Source of the DNA: an uncultured Methylocystaceae bacterium
GTDB taxonomy: Bacteria > Pseudomonadota > Alphaproteobacteria > Rhizobiales > Beijerinckiaceae
Direction: 5' to 3'
NCBI GenBank assembly: GCA_945956975.1
Contig: CAMFKC010000022.1
Location: forward strand, 1-11,024
Length of the DNA: 11,024 bases
Shown here: positions 1-5,432 of the stretch, piece by piece
How positions within the stretch are numbered: the stretch's first letter is position 1
Layout of the letters: each line of letters opens with the position of its first letter
The notes under the pieces: model-generated
Seen by the model: the letters and a program-made list of their open reading frames with translations, nothing else
The model's database searches: none
Told to the model about the DNA's origin: nothing
Program-made: the position numbers and the translations under genes

Positions 1-658
1 GGGCGTCCGAATGGAACTGGCGTCGGTAGATCACGACGATGATGAGCGCAGTCGTCAGCAGGAAGACGAAGGGGCCGAGATACCAGCCGAGATAGGCGAA
101 GGAGAAAAAGAAGGCGCGTTGCCCGTCCGCGAAATGGCGGCCGGCGACGATGCTCATGTTGGCGGCGCGGCGCGCGGCCTTTTCGCGCGCGACCGCATCG
201 GGCGAGGTCGCCGGCGGCGTGGCGCCGATCAGGATCGCGGAATAATTGTAGAGCCGGTAGGACCAGCCGAACTTGAAGAAGGCATAGCCGAAGATCGCCA
301 TAAGGCCGATCGTCTTCATTTCCCACAGGCCACGCGACGTCGAGAGCGCCAGCGGCAGATCGCCGAACAACCGCAGCACGTCGTCGGTCGAACGCAATAC
401 GGTCGCCGCGCCGCCAATGGCGAGCAGCGAGGTGGAGGCGAAAAAGGCCGTGCCGTTCTGCAAGGTCGAGGTGATCGCCGTGTCGACGATGCGCACCTCG
501 CGCCGGGACATCTCGTCCATCCAGACGTCGCGCTGCGCGTTCATCAGGGCATTCAGGCCAGGCGACCTGTCGTGCCGGAGCTTGACGAAGCGCGCATATC
601 CCATCCAGGCCAAGAGAAAAGCGGAGATGGCGGCGGCGTCGGCGGAATAGGCAAGCAT
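1..658 (-). CDS. DUF599 family integral membrane protein (3' end outside window)
   Basis: Reading the minus strand from the ATG at 658-656 gives 219 codons with no stop before the left edge, so the C-terminus is missing. The protein matches the DUF599 pattern: a short N-terminal hydrophobic segment (about residues 7-25), a polar stretch with W46-M47 and R52-R53-E54 followed by D59, then F72-F73-A74-S75-T76 inside the second membrane segment (about 62-88). Two more hydrophobic segments follow (about 117-135 and 183-211), making four in all. Family members are about 230-245 residues, so only a short tail is lost. The family is widespread in alphaproteobacteria and has no known biochemical function; an inner-membrane location is inferred. 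The first ATG is chosen because the initial membrane helix begins straight after it; the ribosome binding site is weak. It is divergent from the rhodanese gene across 81 bp. Confidence 0.85.
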   Translation of the reverse strand, partial: MLAYSADAAAISAFLLAWMGYARFVKLRHDRSPGLNALMNAQRDVWMDEMSRREVRIVDTAITSTLQNGTAFFASTSLLAIGGAATVLRSTDDVLRLFGDLPLALSTSRGLWEMKTIGLMAIFGYAFFKFGWSYRLYNYSAILIGATPPATSPDAVAREKAARRAANMSIVAGRHFADGQRAFFFSFAYLGWYLGPFVFLLTTALIIVVIYRRQFHSDA

Positions 659-684
659 GTCGACAGATCCGGTCTGGCAGGCTC

Positions 685-710
685 GGCGCGCGGTTGATTT
701 TTTGCGCGCC
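685..710. repeat. Inverted repeat in the divergent DUF599/rhodanese gap
   Basis: GGCGCGC (685-691) and GCGCGCC (704-710) are perfect inverted arms around a 12-nt T-rich spacer. The repeat lies in the 81-bp gap between two divergent genes, where an operator would be expected. The arms are simple GC alternations, so chance is a serious alternative. I see no clear -35/-10 pair for either gene here. Confidence 0.25.
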
Positions 711-739
711 CTCCCGTCAATCTGTGGCAGGAGGACCCG

Positions 740-1159
740 ATGGCGCAAGAGATCACGGTTGGAATCAAGAAGCTGGTCGAGGAGGCGAACGCCGCGATCG
801 AGACGTTGACGATCGAGCAGGCGATCGCGCTGCACGGCAACCCCGACGTGACCTTCGTGGACCTGCGCGATCCCCGCGAGATGGAGCGCGACGGGCATAT
901 TCCCGGCACGTTCCACTGCACGCGCGGCATGCTGGAATTCTGGATCGATCCGGCCAGCCCCTACGCCAAGCCGCAGTTCCAGGAGGACAAGAAATTCGTG
1001 TTCTTCTGCGCCGGCGGCCTGCGTTCCGCGCTCGCCGCGCATACGGCGCACAAGATGGGCCTGAAGCCCGTCGCCCACGTCGAGGGCGGCTACGGCGCGT
1101 GGAAGAAGGCGGGCGGGCCGACGGAAGCCTGGGTACCCAAGGCGCGCAAGGGCGGCTGA
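740..1159 (+). CDS. Single-domain rhodanese-like sulfurtransferase
   Basis: This 139-residue protein is one rhodanese domain, the usual size for the single-domain class. Rhodaneses carry sulfur as a persulfide on a loop cysteine and pass it to thiols or other acceptors. Visible features are the CH2A-like stretch DLRDPREMERDGHIPG (residues 41-56), the active-site loop CAGGLRS (90-96) with Cys90 as the predicted persulfide carrier, and the late motif VEGGYGAWKKAGGP (114-127). No signal peptide is seen, so it is probably cytoplasmic. The start has a strong ribosome binding site, AGGAGGA at 729-735. The glutathione S-transferase gene begins one nucleotide after the stop, so the two are almost certainly cotranscribed; this suggests, without proving it, a link to glutathione persulfide or thiol detoxification. 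The physiological acceptor cannot be read from sequence. Confidence 0.9.
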   Translation: MAQEITVGIKKLVEEANAAIETLTIEQAIALHGNPDVTFVDLRDPREMERDGHIPGTFHCTRGMLEFWIDPASPYAKPQFQEDKKFVFFCAGGLRSALAAHTAHKMGLKPVAHVEGGYGAWKKAGGPTEAWVPKARKGG

Positions 1160-1160
1160 G

Positions 1161-1817
1161 GTGGCGCTCACCCTCGTCATCGGCAACAAGAGCTATTCGT
1201 CCTGGTCGATGCGGCCGTGGATGCTGCTCGAGGGCTTCGGCATTCCCTTCGCAGAGGTCGTGATCCCGCTCTATGTCGATGGATCGAAGGAAGAGATCCT
1301 GCGCTACACCCCGTCGGGAAAGGTGCCGACGCTGATCGACGGCGCCACGACGATCTGGGACTCGTTGTCGATCTGCGAATATGTCGCGGAGACGTTTCCG
1401 CAGCACGCGATCTGGCCCGTCGACAAGGCGGCGCGCGCTCTGGCGCGTTCCATGAGCGCAGAGATGCATTCGTCGTTTCAGGCGCTGCGCCAGCAATGCG
1501 GCATGGTGGTGCACCGGCCCAAGGGGCCGGTGGATTTCACGGCCGACACGCTGGCCGACATCGCCCGCATAGAGGCCATGTGGGCGGATGCGCGCGAAAA
1601 GCATGGGCACGGCGGTCCCTTCCTGTTCGGCGCATTTTCCGTCGCCGACGCCATGTATGCGCCGGTCGTCTGCCGCTTCGACGTCTATCAGCCGAAGCTG
1701 TCGACGGCGACGCACGCTTACATGGACGCGATGAAGGCGACGCCCGCGTGGAAAAAGTGGATGGCGGGGGCTGCTTCGGAGACGTGGCGGATCCCGCGTT
1801 TCGAGCCGCAGCCCTGA
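1161..1817 (+). CDS. Glutathione S-transferase family protein
   Basis: This is a 218-residue cytosolic-type glutathione S-transferase. The thioredoxin-fold N-terminal domain covers roughly residues 1-80: a Ser-rich start (S11, S13, S14, S16 in NKSYSSWSMRPW) that could supply the residue contacting the glutathione thiol, the TPSGKVPTL segment with the expected cis-proline P56, and D67-S68 in the glutathione gamma-glutamyl site. The all-helical C-terminal domain has a typical N-capping box, FSVADAMYAPV (159-169). The pattern resembles an uncharacterised bacterial subgroup rather than a classic named class, so the substrate is unknown. The start is GTG at 1161, one base after the rhodanese stop, and translation is probably coupled. 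Its TGA (1815-1817) is immediately followed by the reverse-strand stop of the convergent aldolase-like gene. Confidence 0.9.
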   Translation: MALTLVIGNKSYSSWSMRPWMLLEGFGIPFAEVVIPLYVDGSKEEILRYTPSGKVPTLIDGATTIWDSLSICEYVAETFPQHAIWPVDKAARALARSMSAEMHSSFQALRQQCGMVVHRPKGPVDFTADTLADIARIEAMWADAREKHGHGGPFLFGAFSVADAMYAPVVCRFDVYQPKLSTATHAYMDAMKATPAWKKWMAGAASETWRIPRFEPQP

Positions 1818-2585
1818 TCATTTCGCCACGCGGCGCTTCCAAAGATCCCACGCGCGAGCGACGATCTGCGCATTGACCTTGTCGGCCTGCTCGCCTTCTT
1901 CCGGGCTCAGGAACTGGATCGGGCCGCCGAGCGTGACGGCCTGCGTCTGCAAGCGCGCGTCGACCTCGGTGTAGACGGCGCGGAAGACGGCGAGTTCGAG
2001 CGAAGGTCCGACCACGGCGACGCCGTGGCCGCGCATCAGCGCGACGGATTTGTCGCCGAGCTTTTCGGCGAGCGCCGCGCCGATCGCCTGATTGGCGACG
2101 AGCATGTTCGTCGTCCCGAATTTCTCCGCGATGTCGAAGACCGGCGCGCCCTTGGCGAGAAAGGCGGCATTGTGGAACATGGCGCCCATCGGCGTCTTGA
2201 CCACGCCGAAGGGGATGACCGCCGGCGAATGCGAATGCACGACCGCCACGACGTCCGGGCGGCGGCGATAGATCTCGCCGTGGATGAAGCGCTCGAGAAA
2301 GACCGCGCGGCCCTGCGCATCGACGGCGTTGGAATTCTCGTCGAATTCCATGATGTCCGCTGGCCCCGTCAGGGCAGGGGCGAGCGAGCGCGGCATGAAG
2401 AAATGTTTCGGGTTGTCGGGGCTGCGCATAGAGACATGGCCAAAAGCGTCCACCACGTTCTGATCGGCGAGGATGCGGCTGGCGACGGCAAGATTCTCCG
2501 CGACCGCGGGCGGGACCTGCGCCAGTGCGGCCTGCGGCCCGAGCGCGAGCAGCAGCGCGCCCAAAAACACTCTCGTTCCCTGCAT
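1818..2585 (-). CDS. Class II aldolase/adducin family protein with apparent signal peptide
   Basis: This 255-residue protein has the zinc-dependent class II aldolase/adducin fold. By alignment with fuculose-phosphate aldolase, H117, H119 (in VVHSHS) and H187 (in MRGHG) are the zinc ligands, and E98 lies exactly where the catalytic glutamate should, 19 residues before H117. The segment FGHVSMRSP (48-56) replaces the usual Asn of the phosphate-binding loop with His, so the substrate may not be a sugar phosphate. The overall pattern resembles decarboxylases of hydroxycarboxymuconic semialdehyde type more than sugar aldolases. Residues 1-22 form a hydrophobic stretch ending ALA-Q, a likely signal peptide, which would place the enzyme in the periplasm. 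The ATG at 2585 is supported by GGAGGAG (complement of 2591-2597) five bases upstream. A longer open frame exists upstream but lies antisense to the SDR gene. Confidence 0.85.
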   Translation of the reverse strand: MQGTRVFLGALLLALGPQAALAQVPPAVAENLAVASRILADQNVVDAFGHVSMRSPDNPKHFFMPRSLAPALTGPADIMEFDENSNAVDAQGRAVFLERFIHGEIYRRRPDVVAVVHSHSPAVIPFGVVKTPMGAMFHNAAFLAKGAPVFDIAEKFGTTNMLVANQAIGAALAEKLGDKSVALMRGHGVAVVGPSLELAVFRAVYTEVDARLQTQAVTLGGPIQFLSPEEGEQADKVNAQIVARAWDLWKRRVAK

Positions 2586-2607
2586 GGCCGCTCCTCCCGC
2601 CGGCGCG

Positions 2608-2636
2608 TTGGCCGCCGTCCGCCGGCAGGCTATCAA
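2608..2636 (+). promoter_or_regulatory. Candidate promoter of the SDR gene
   Basis: TTGGCC (2608-2613) and TATCAA (2631-2636) are separated by 17 bp, each matching four of six bases of the sigma-70-type consensus. A start near 2643 would give a leader of about 70 nt containing the hairpins described separately. This is a match by eye in GC-rich DNA and is only moderately convincing. Confidence 0.3.
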
Positions 2637-2644
2637 TGGCGGGG

Positions 2645-2671
2645 ATAAAGAAAAGGGCGCTGCGAGCGCCC
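2645..2671 (-). terminator. Intrinsic terminator-like hairpin upstream of the aldolase-like gene
   Basis: On the minus strand GGGCGCT-CGC-AGCGCCC forms a perfect 7-bp stem with a 3-nt loop and is followed directly by TTTTCTTT, the layout of a Rho-independent terminator. It sits 60-86 bp upstream of the aldolase-like start on the same strand, so it could stop antisense transcription of the SDR gene or attenuate an aldolase leader transcript. On the plus strand it lacks a U-tract. Confidence 0.5.
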
Positions 2672-2695
2672 CTCGAATGAGGGCGCAGAGCGCCC
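2655..2695. repeat. Three overlapping, mutually exclusive hairpins
   Basis: Hairpin A pairs 2655-2661 with 2665-2671. Hairpin C pairs GGGCGC (2681-2686) with GCGCCC (2690-2695). The right arm of A can instead pair with the left arm of C: 2666-2674 with 2679-2686 around a GAAT loop, eight pairs with one bulged C (hairpin B). Forming B prevents A and C. This 1:2, 2:3, 3:4 layout is the classic form of a transcription attenuator, but repeated GGGCGC words alone could produce it. Confidence 0.5.
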
Positions 2696-2714
2696 GGGTT
2701 GGGAAGGAAACATC

Positions 2715-3470
2715 ATGTCGCAACGCAAGGTCGCTCTCATCACCGGCGGTTCGGCCGGCATCGGCAAGGCCTCGGGCCTCGCGCTGGCGCGGGCAGGGTG
2801 GGATGTCGTCTTCACCGGACGCCGCAAGGAGCTGCTGGATCAGGTGGCGGCGGATGCTCGCAAGCATGGCGGGCGGGCGATCGGCGTCGTCTGCGACGTC
2901 GGCCATCCGGATTCGGTGAAGGCGTTGTTCGACGCCACGATGGCCGAGTTCGGGCATCTGCACTTGCTGTTCAACAACGCCGGCATCGGCGCGCCCGGCA
3001 TCAATCTGGAAGATCTCACCTACGAGCAGTGGAAGGCGGTGGTGGACACCAACCTGACCGGTCCGTTCCTGTGCACGCAGCACGCCTTCCGCATCATGAA
3101 GGACCAGAACCCGATCGGCGGGCGCATCATCAACAACGGCTCGATCTCGGCCCATGCGCCGCGTCCGAACACGGCGCCCTACACGTCCACCAAACACGCC
3201 ATCACCGGCCTGACGAAATCGACCGCGCTCGACGGCCGCAAGTACAACATCGCCTGCGGGCAGATCGACATCGGCAACGCCGACACCGACATGGGCGGCC
3301 GCATGAAGGCCGGCGTGCCGCAGGCCAACGGCCAGACCATGCCGGAAGCGGTGATGGACCCCGAGCACGTGGCCGACGCGGTCGTGCAAATGGCGAGCCT
3401 GCCGCTGGAATCGAACATCCTGTTCATGACGATCATGGCGACGAAGATGCCGTTCGTCGGGCGGGGGTGA
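2715..3470 (+). CDS. Short-chain dehydrogenase/reductase (SDR) family oxidoreductase
   Basis: This 251-residue protein has a classical SDR Rossmann fold. The cofactor-binding motif TGGSAGIG is at residues 10-17. R36-R37 after the second strand favour NADP(H) over NAD(H). D61-V62 and N87-N88-A89-G90 follow. The active site is N113, S143, Y156 and K160, with the correct 13-residue Ser-Tyr spacing. The motif after the sixth strand is unusual: where most SDRs have Pro-Gly followed by a Thr, this one reads CGQIDIGNADT (181-191). A cytoplasmic carbonyl/alcohol oxidoreductase is certain by family; the substrate is unknown. The ATG at 2715 follows an AAGGAAA ribosome binding site. It is divergent from the aldolase-like gene, and a shared or coordinated regulation through the 129-bp gap is possible. 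No terminator is evident downstream, where the toxin-antitoxin promoter begins at once. Confidence 0.9.
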   Translation: MSQRKVALITGGSAGIGKASGLALARAGWDVVFTGRRKELLDQVAADARKHGGRAIGVVCDVGHPDSVKALFDATMAEFGHLHLLFNNAGIGAPGINLEDLTYEQWKAVVDTNLTGPFLCTQHAFRIMKDQNPIGGRIINNGSISAHAPRPNTAPYTSTKHAITGLTKSTALDGRKYNIACGQIDIGNADTDMGGRMKAGVPQANGQTMPEAVMDPEHVADAVVQMASLPLESNILFMTIMATKMPFVGRG

Positions 3471-3473
3471 TCG

Positions 3474-3502
3474 TTGAATAGCGGGCATCCAGGGCGTATA
3501 TG
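3474..3502 (+). promoter_or_regulatory. Promoter of the toxin-antitoxin operon
   Basis: TTGAAT (3474-3479) and TATATG (3497-3502) are spaced by 17 bp, with predicted transcription start near 3509. The -35 begins three bases after the SDR stop codon. The -10 overlaps the perfect inverted repeat at 3500-3519, which supports both assignments. Confidence 0.6.
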
Positions 3503-3519
3503 ACCATCCAGATGGTCAT
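3500..3519. promoter_or_regulatory. Palindromic autoregulatory operator of the toxin-antitoxin operon
   Basis: ATGACCATC (3500-3508) and GATGGTCAT (3511-3519) are a perfect 9-bp inverted repeat with a 2-bp spacer, overlapping the -10 element and the expected start point. Type II antitoxins of the Phd/VapB kind bind such palindromes, alone or with the toxin, to repress their own operon. The site ends 17 bp before the antitoxin start. Confidence 0.75.
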
Positions 3520-3536
3520 GTCGCCCGGAGGCGGAG

Positions 3537-3779
3537 ATGAGACGGGTCAGCATTGCCGAAGCGAAGGCGCATTTGAGCGAGCTGATCGACCAGGTCAGAG
3601 CAGGCGAGCCCGTGGAGATCACGCGCCGGGGCAAGCCGGTTGCGACGCTCCAGGCGACCGCGCCCGCCCTCAAGAAGGTCGATGCCGCCGCCTTGCGCGC
3701 CATCACCGACAAGATGACGATGCAGAGCGAGGACGCAGGCGCGTTCATCCGGCGCATGCGCGATGAAAACCGCTATTGA
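3537..3779 (+). CDS. vapB: Type II toxin-antitoxin antitoxin, Phd/YefM (VapB-type)
   Basis: This is an 80-residue antitoxin. The N-terminal half matches the Phd/YefM fold: VSIAEAKAHLSELIDQV (residues 4-20), then GEPVEITRRGKPVATL (23-38), a short DNA-binding/dimerisation domain. The C-terminal part (about 46-80, ending IRRMRDENRY) is charged and helical and is the expected toxin-wrapping segment. By family it neutralises the adjacent PIN toxin, is degraded by proteases under stress, and represses its own promoter; the palindrome upstream fits that. A ribosome binding site, GGAGG at 3527-3531, supports the ATG at 3537. The stop overlaps the toxin start in the sequence TGATG, so translation is probably coupled. 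Antitoxin naming varies; Phd-type antitoxins paired with PIN toxins are usually called VapB. Confidence 0.88.
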   Translation: MRRVSIAEAKAHLSELIDQVRAGEPVEITRRGKPVATLQATAPALKKVDAAALRAITDKMTMQSEDAGAFIRRMRDENRY

Positions 3780-4204
3780 TGCAAATCTATGTCGATACCT
3801 CGCTGCTCGTGGCGGCGTGCGCGCCTGAGGCGAGATCCGGCTTCGCACAGGAATGGCTTCAGGCGCAGGAGATCGGCGCATTGCTGATGAGCGAATGGAC
3901 CCGGACCGAATTCTCTGCCGCCGTTGCAATGAAAGTCCGGTCGGGCCGTTTGCCGCGCGCCGAGAGTCGCGACGCACACGCCGCCTTCGATCTTCTCGCT
4001 CGCCAGAGTTTCAGGATAGCGGCCGTTTCGACAGCGGATTTCATCGCGGGTGGTCGCTTCGCCGCGCAATCGGCGCAGCCGCTGCGAGCCGGCGACGCGC
4101 TGCACCTCGCTATCTGCCACGCGCACGGCGCTGCACTTGCCACATTCGACAATGATCAGCGGGACGCTGGCCGAGCGCTCGGAATTCCGGCGCTGGACAT
4201 CTGA
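3779..4204 (+). CDS. vapC: Type II toxin, PIN-domain ribonuclease VapC
   Basis: This 141-residue protein is a single PIN domain with all expected acidic metal-binding residues: D6 in YVDTSLL, E44 in TRTEF, D106 in RAGDALHLA, and D124 with D126 in ATFDND. VapC toxins are Mg-dependent endoribonucleases that cut specific RNAs, often initiator tRNA or the sarcin-ricin loop, and arrest growth; the target here is unknown. The complete active site suggests a functional toxin rather than a remnant. The ATG at 3779 shares its A with the antitoxin TGA; an in-frame TTG one codon earlier is possible but less likely. The module sits between the SDR and DUF1489 genes and looks like a small acquired cassette, although its composition does not differ obviously from its neighbours and no flanking repeats are seen. 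Confidence 0.88.
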   Translation: MQIYVDTSLLVAACAPEARSGFAQEWLQAQEIGALLMSEWTRTEFSAAVAMKVRSGRLPRAESRDAHAAFDLLARQSFRIAAVSTADFIAGGRFAAQSAQPLRAGDALHLAICHAHGAALATFDNDQRDAGRALGIPALDI

Positions 4205-4215
4205 CGATCGCCCCC

Positions 4216-4653
4216 ATGCCCCTCCACCTCCTCAAACTCTGCGTCGGCGCGGAGTCGATTTCCGATCTCGAAGGCTGGATCAAGCAGCGTCTTGCTGCGC
4301 AGCGGAAACTCGGCCAGACGCCCGAGCAGTTCCACACGACGCGCATGGTTCCCAAGAGGGCCCACGAGATCGTCGCTGGCGGCTCGCTGTACTGGGTGAT
4401 CAAGGGCCAGGTCGCGGCGCGACAGAAACTGCTGGAGATCCGGCCCTTCACCGATGCAGACGGAATTGGGCGGTGCCATCTGGTGCTGGAGCCGAAGGTC
4501 GTTCCCGTTCATCCGCGCCCGTGCCGGCCATTTCAAGGATGGCGCTATCTGCCGGCGGCTGATGCGCCCGCTGATCTCGGCAAGGGCTCCCGCGCGATCG
4601 CCGAAATGCCGGAAGAATTGCGGCGGGAATTGCGCGAACTCGGACTTCTTTGA
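4216..4653 (+). CDS. DUF1489 family protein
   Basis: This 145-residue protein matches DUF1489, a family found mainly in alphaproteobacteria and typically about 140 residues long. Recognisable parts are the N-terminal LLKLCVGAESISDLEGWI (residues 5-22), the central HTTRMVPKRAHEIVAGGSLYWVIKG (40-64, positions only partly distinctive), and the conserved stretch around RPFQGWRYL (104-112) that precedes an acidic, Leu-rich C-terminus. There is no signal peptide or membrane segment, so it is presumably cytoplasmic. Function is unknown and I do not propose one. The ATG at 4216 lies 11 bp after the vapC stop with no good ribosome binding site, so it may be read from the vapBC message or from a promoter within vapC. 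Confidence 0.82.
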   Translation: MPLHLLKLCVGAESISDLEGWIKQRLAAQRKLGQTPEQFHTTRMVPKRAHEIVAGGSLYWVIKGQVAARQKLLEIRPFTDADGIGRCHLVLEPKVVPVHPRPCRPFQGWRYLPAADAPADLGKGSRAIAEMPEELRRELRELGLL

Positions 4654-4717
4654 CCCGCCCTTGCGCGGCGCTCTCGCGGATACGATCTATGGGGGCCGGC
4701 CGACTGGGACCACATTC

Positions 4718-5425
4718 ATGAGCCAGCTTCCCGACAGCGCGCGCAAGGCGAGCGCGGCCGTCGACAGTTTCCTGACCCGCGCTGCGACTGTTCCTGCGCC
4801 CTCCGCAGGCGCGCGTGGCCGGCTGATCTTCGCGCTCGACGCCACGATGAGCCGTCAGCCGACATGGGACATGGCGCAGGGCCTGCAGCAGCGCATGTTC
4901 GAGGAGACCGATGCGCTGGGTGGGCTCGACGTGCAACTCGTCTACTTCCGCGGACTGATGGAATGCCGCGCCTCGCGCTTCGTGTCGCAGGGCGCGGGGC
5001 TCGCCGCGGTCATGTCGAAGATCGATTGCCGCGGCGGCAACACGCAGATCGAGAAGGTGCTGCGCCACGCGCGCGACGAAGCCAAGGCCGCGCCGGTCGG
5101 CGCGCTGGTCTTCGTCGGCGACGCAATGGAAGAAAACGTCGACCGGCTGTGCGCGATCGCGGGCGAACTGGCGTTGCGCGGCGTGAAGGCCTTCATGTTC
5201 CACGAGGGGTCCGATGTCCAGGCGCGCACGGCCTTTCAGGAGATCGCGCGTCTGACCGGCGGCGCCTATGCGGCCTTCGACGCATCCGCGCCGAAGAAGC
5301 TCGCCGCGCTGCTTAGCGCAGCGGCGGCCTATGCGGCGGGCGGCTTTACGGCGCTGGAAGCGCAGGCGAAAAAAGGCAATGCGGACGCCCGGCTCCTGAT
5401 CGAGCAGATGGGCGGGAAAAAGTGA
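4718..5425 (+). CDS. von Willebrand factor A-like domain protein
   Basis: This 235-residue protein has a VWA-type Rossmann fold with a readable metal-ion-dependent adhesion site: D41-x-T43-x-S45 in FALDATMS (38-45, Thr replacing the first Ser of DxSxS), T109 in GGNTQI, and D135 in VFVGDAMEEN. The strands GRLIFALD, DVQLVYF, GALVFVGD and KAFMFHEG are evident. The tail (about 196-235) is Ala-rich. No signal peptide or membrane segment is present, so it is probably cytoplasmic. VWA domains bind partner proteins through the metal ion. The start is chosen because the alignment-like core begins shortly after this ATG, though the frame stays open upstream and no strong ribosome binding site is seen. 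It lies 7 nt from the J-domain gene, so the two probably form one operon; the specific function is unknown. Confidence 0.78.
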   Translation: MSQLPDSARKASAAVDSFLTRAATVPAPSAGARGRLIFALDATMSRQPTWDMAQGLQQRMFEETDALGGLDVQLVYFRGLMECRASRFVSQGAGLAAVMSKIDCRGGNTQIEKVLRHARDEAKAAPVGALVFVGDAMEENVDRLCAIAGELALRGVKAFMFHEGSDVQARTAFQEIARLTGGAYAAFDASAPKKLAALLSAAAAYAAGGFTALEAQAKKGNADARLLIEQMGGKK

Positions 5426-5432
5426 GGCTCAT

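Noticed and set aside
2586..3488. Upstream extension of the aldolase-like frame on the minus strand, adding about 300 codons
   Set aside because: It lies antisense to the well-supported SDR gene, and the ATG at 2585 has both a ribosome binding site and a signal peptide directly after it.
4650..4690. Possible promoter between DUF1489 and the VWA-like gene (TTGACC at 4650, TTGCGC at 4661)
   Set aside because: Neither has an acceptable -10 at 16-18 bp, so I do not annotate it.
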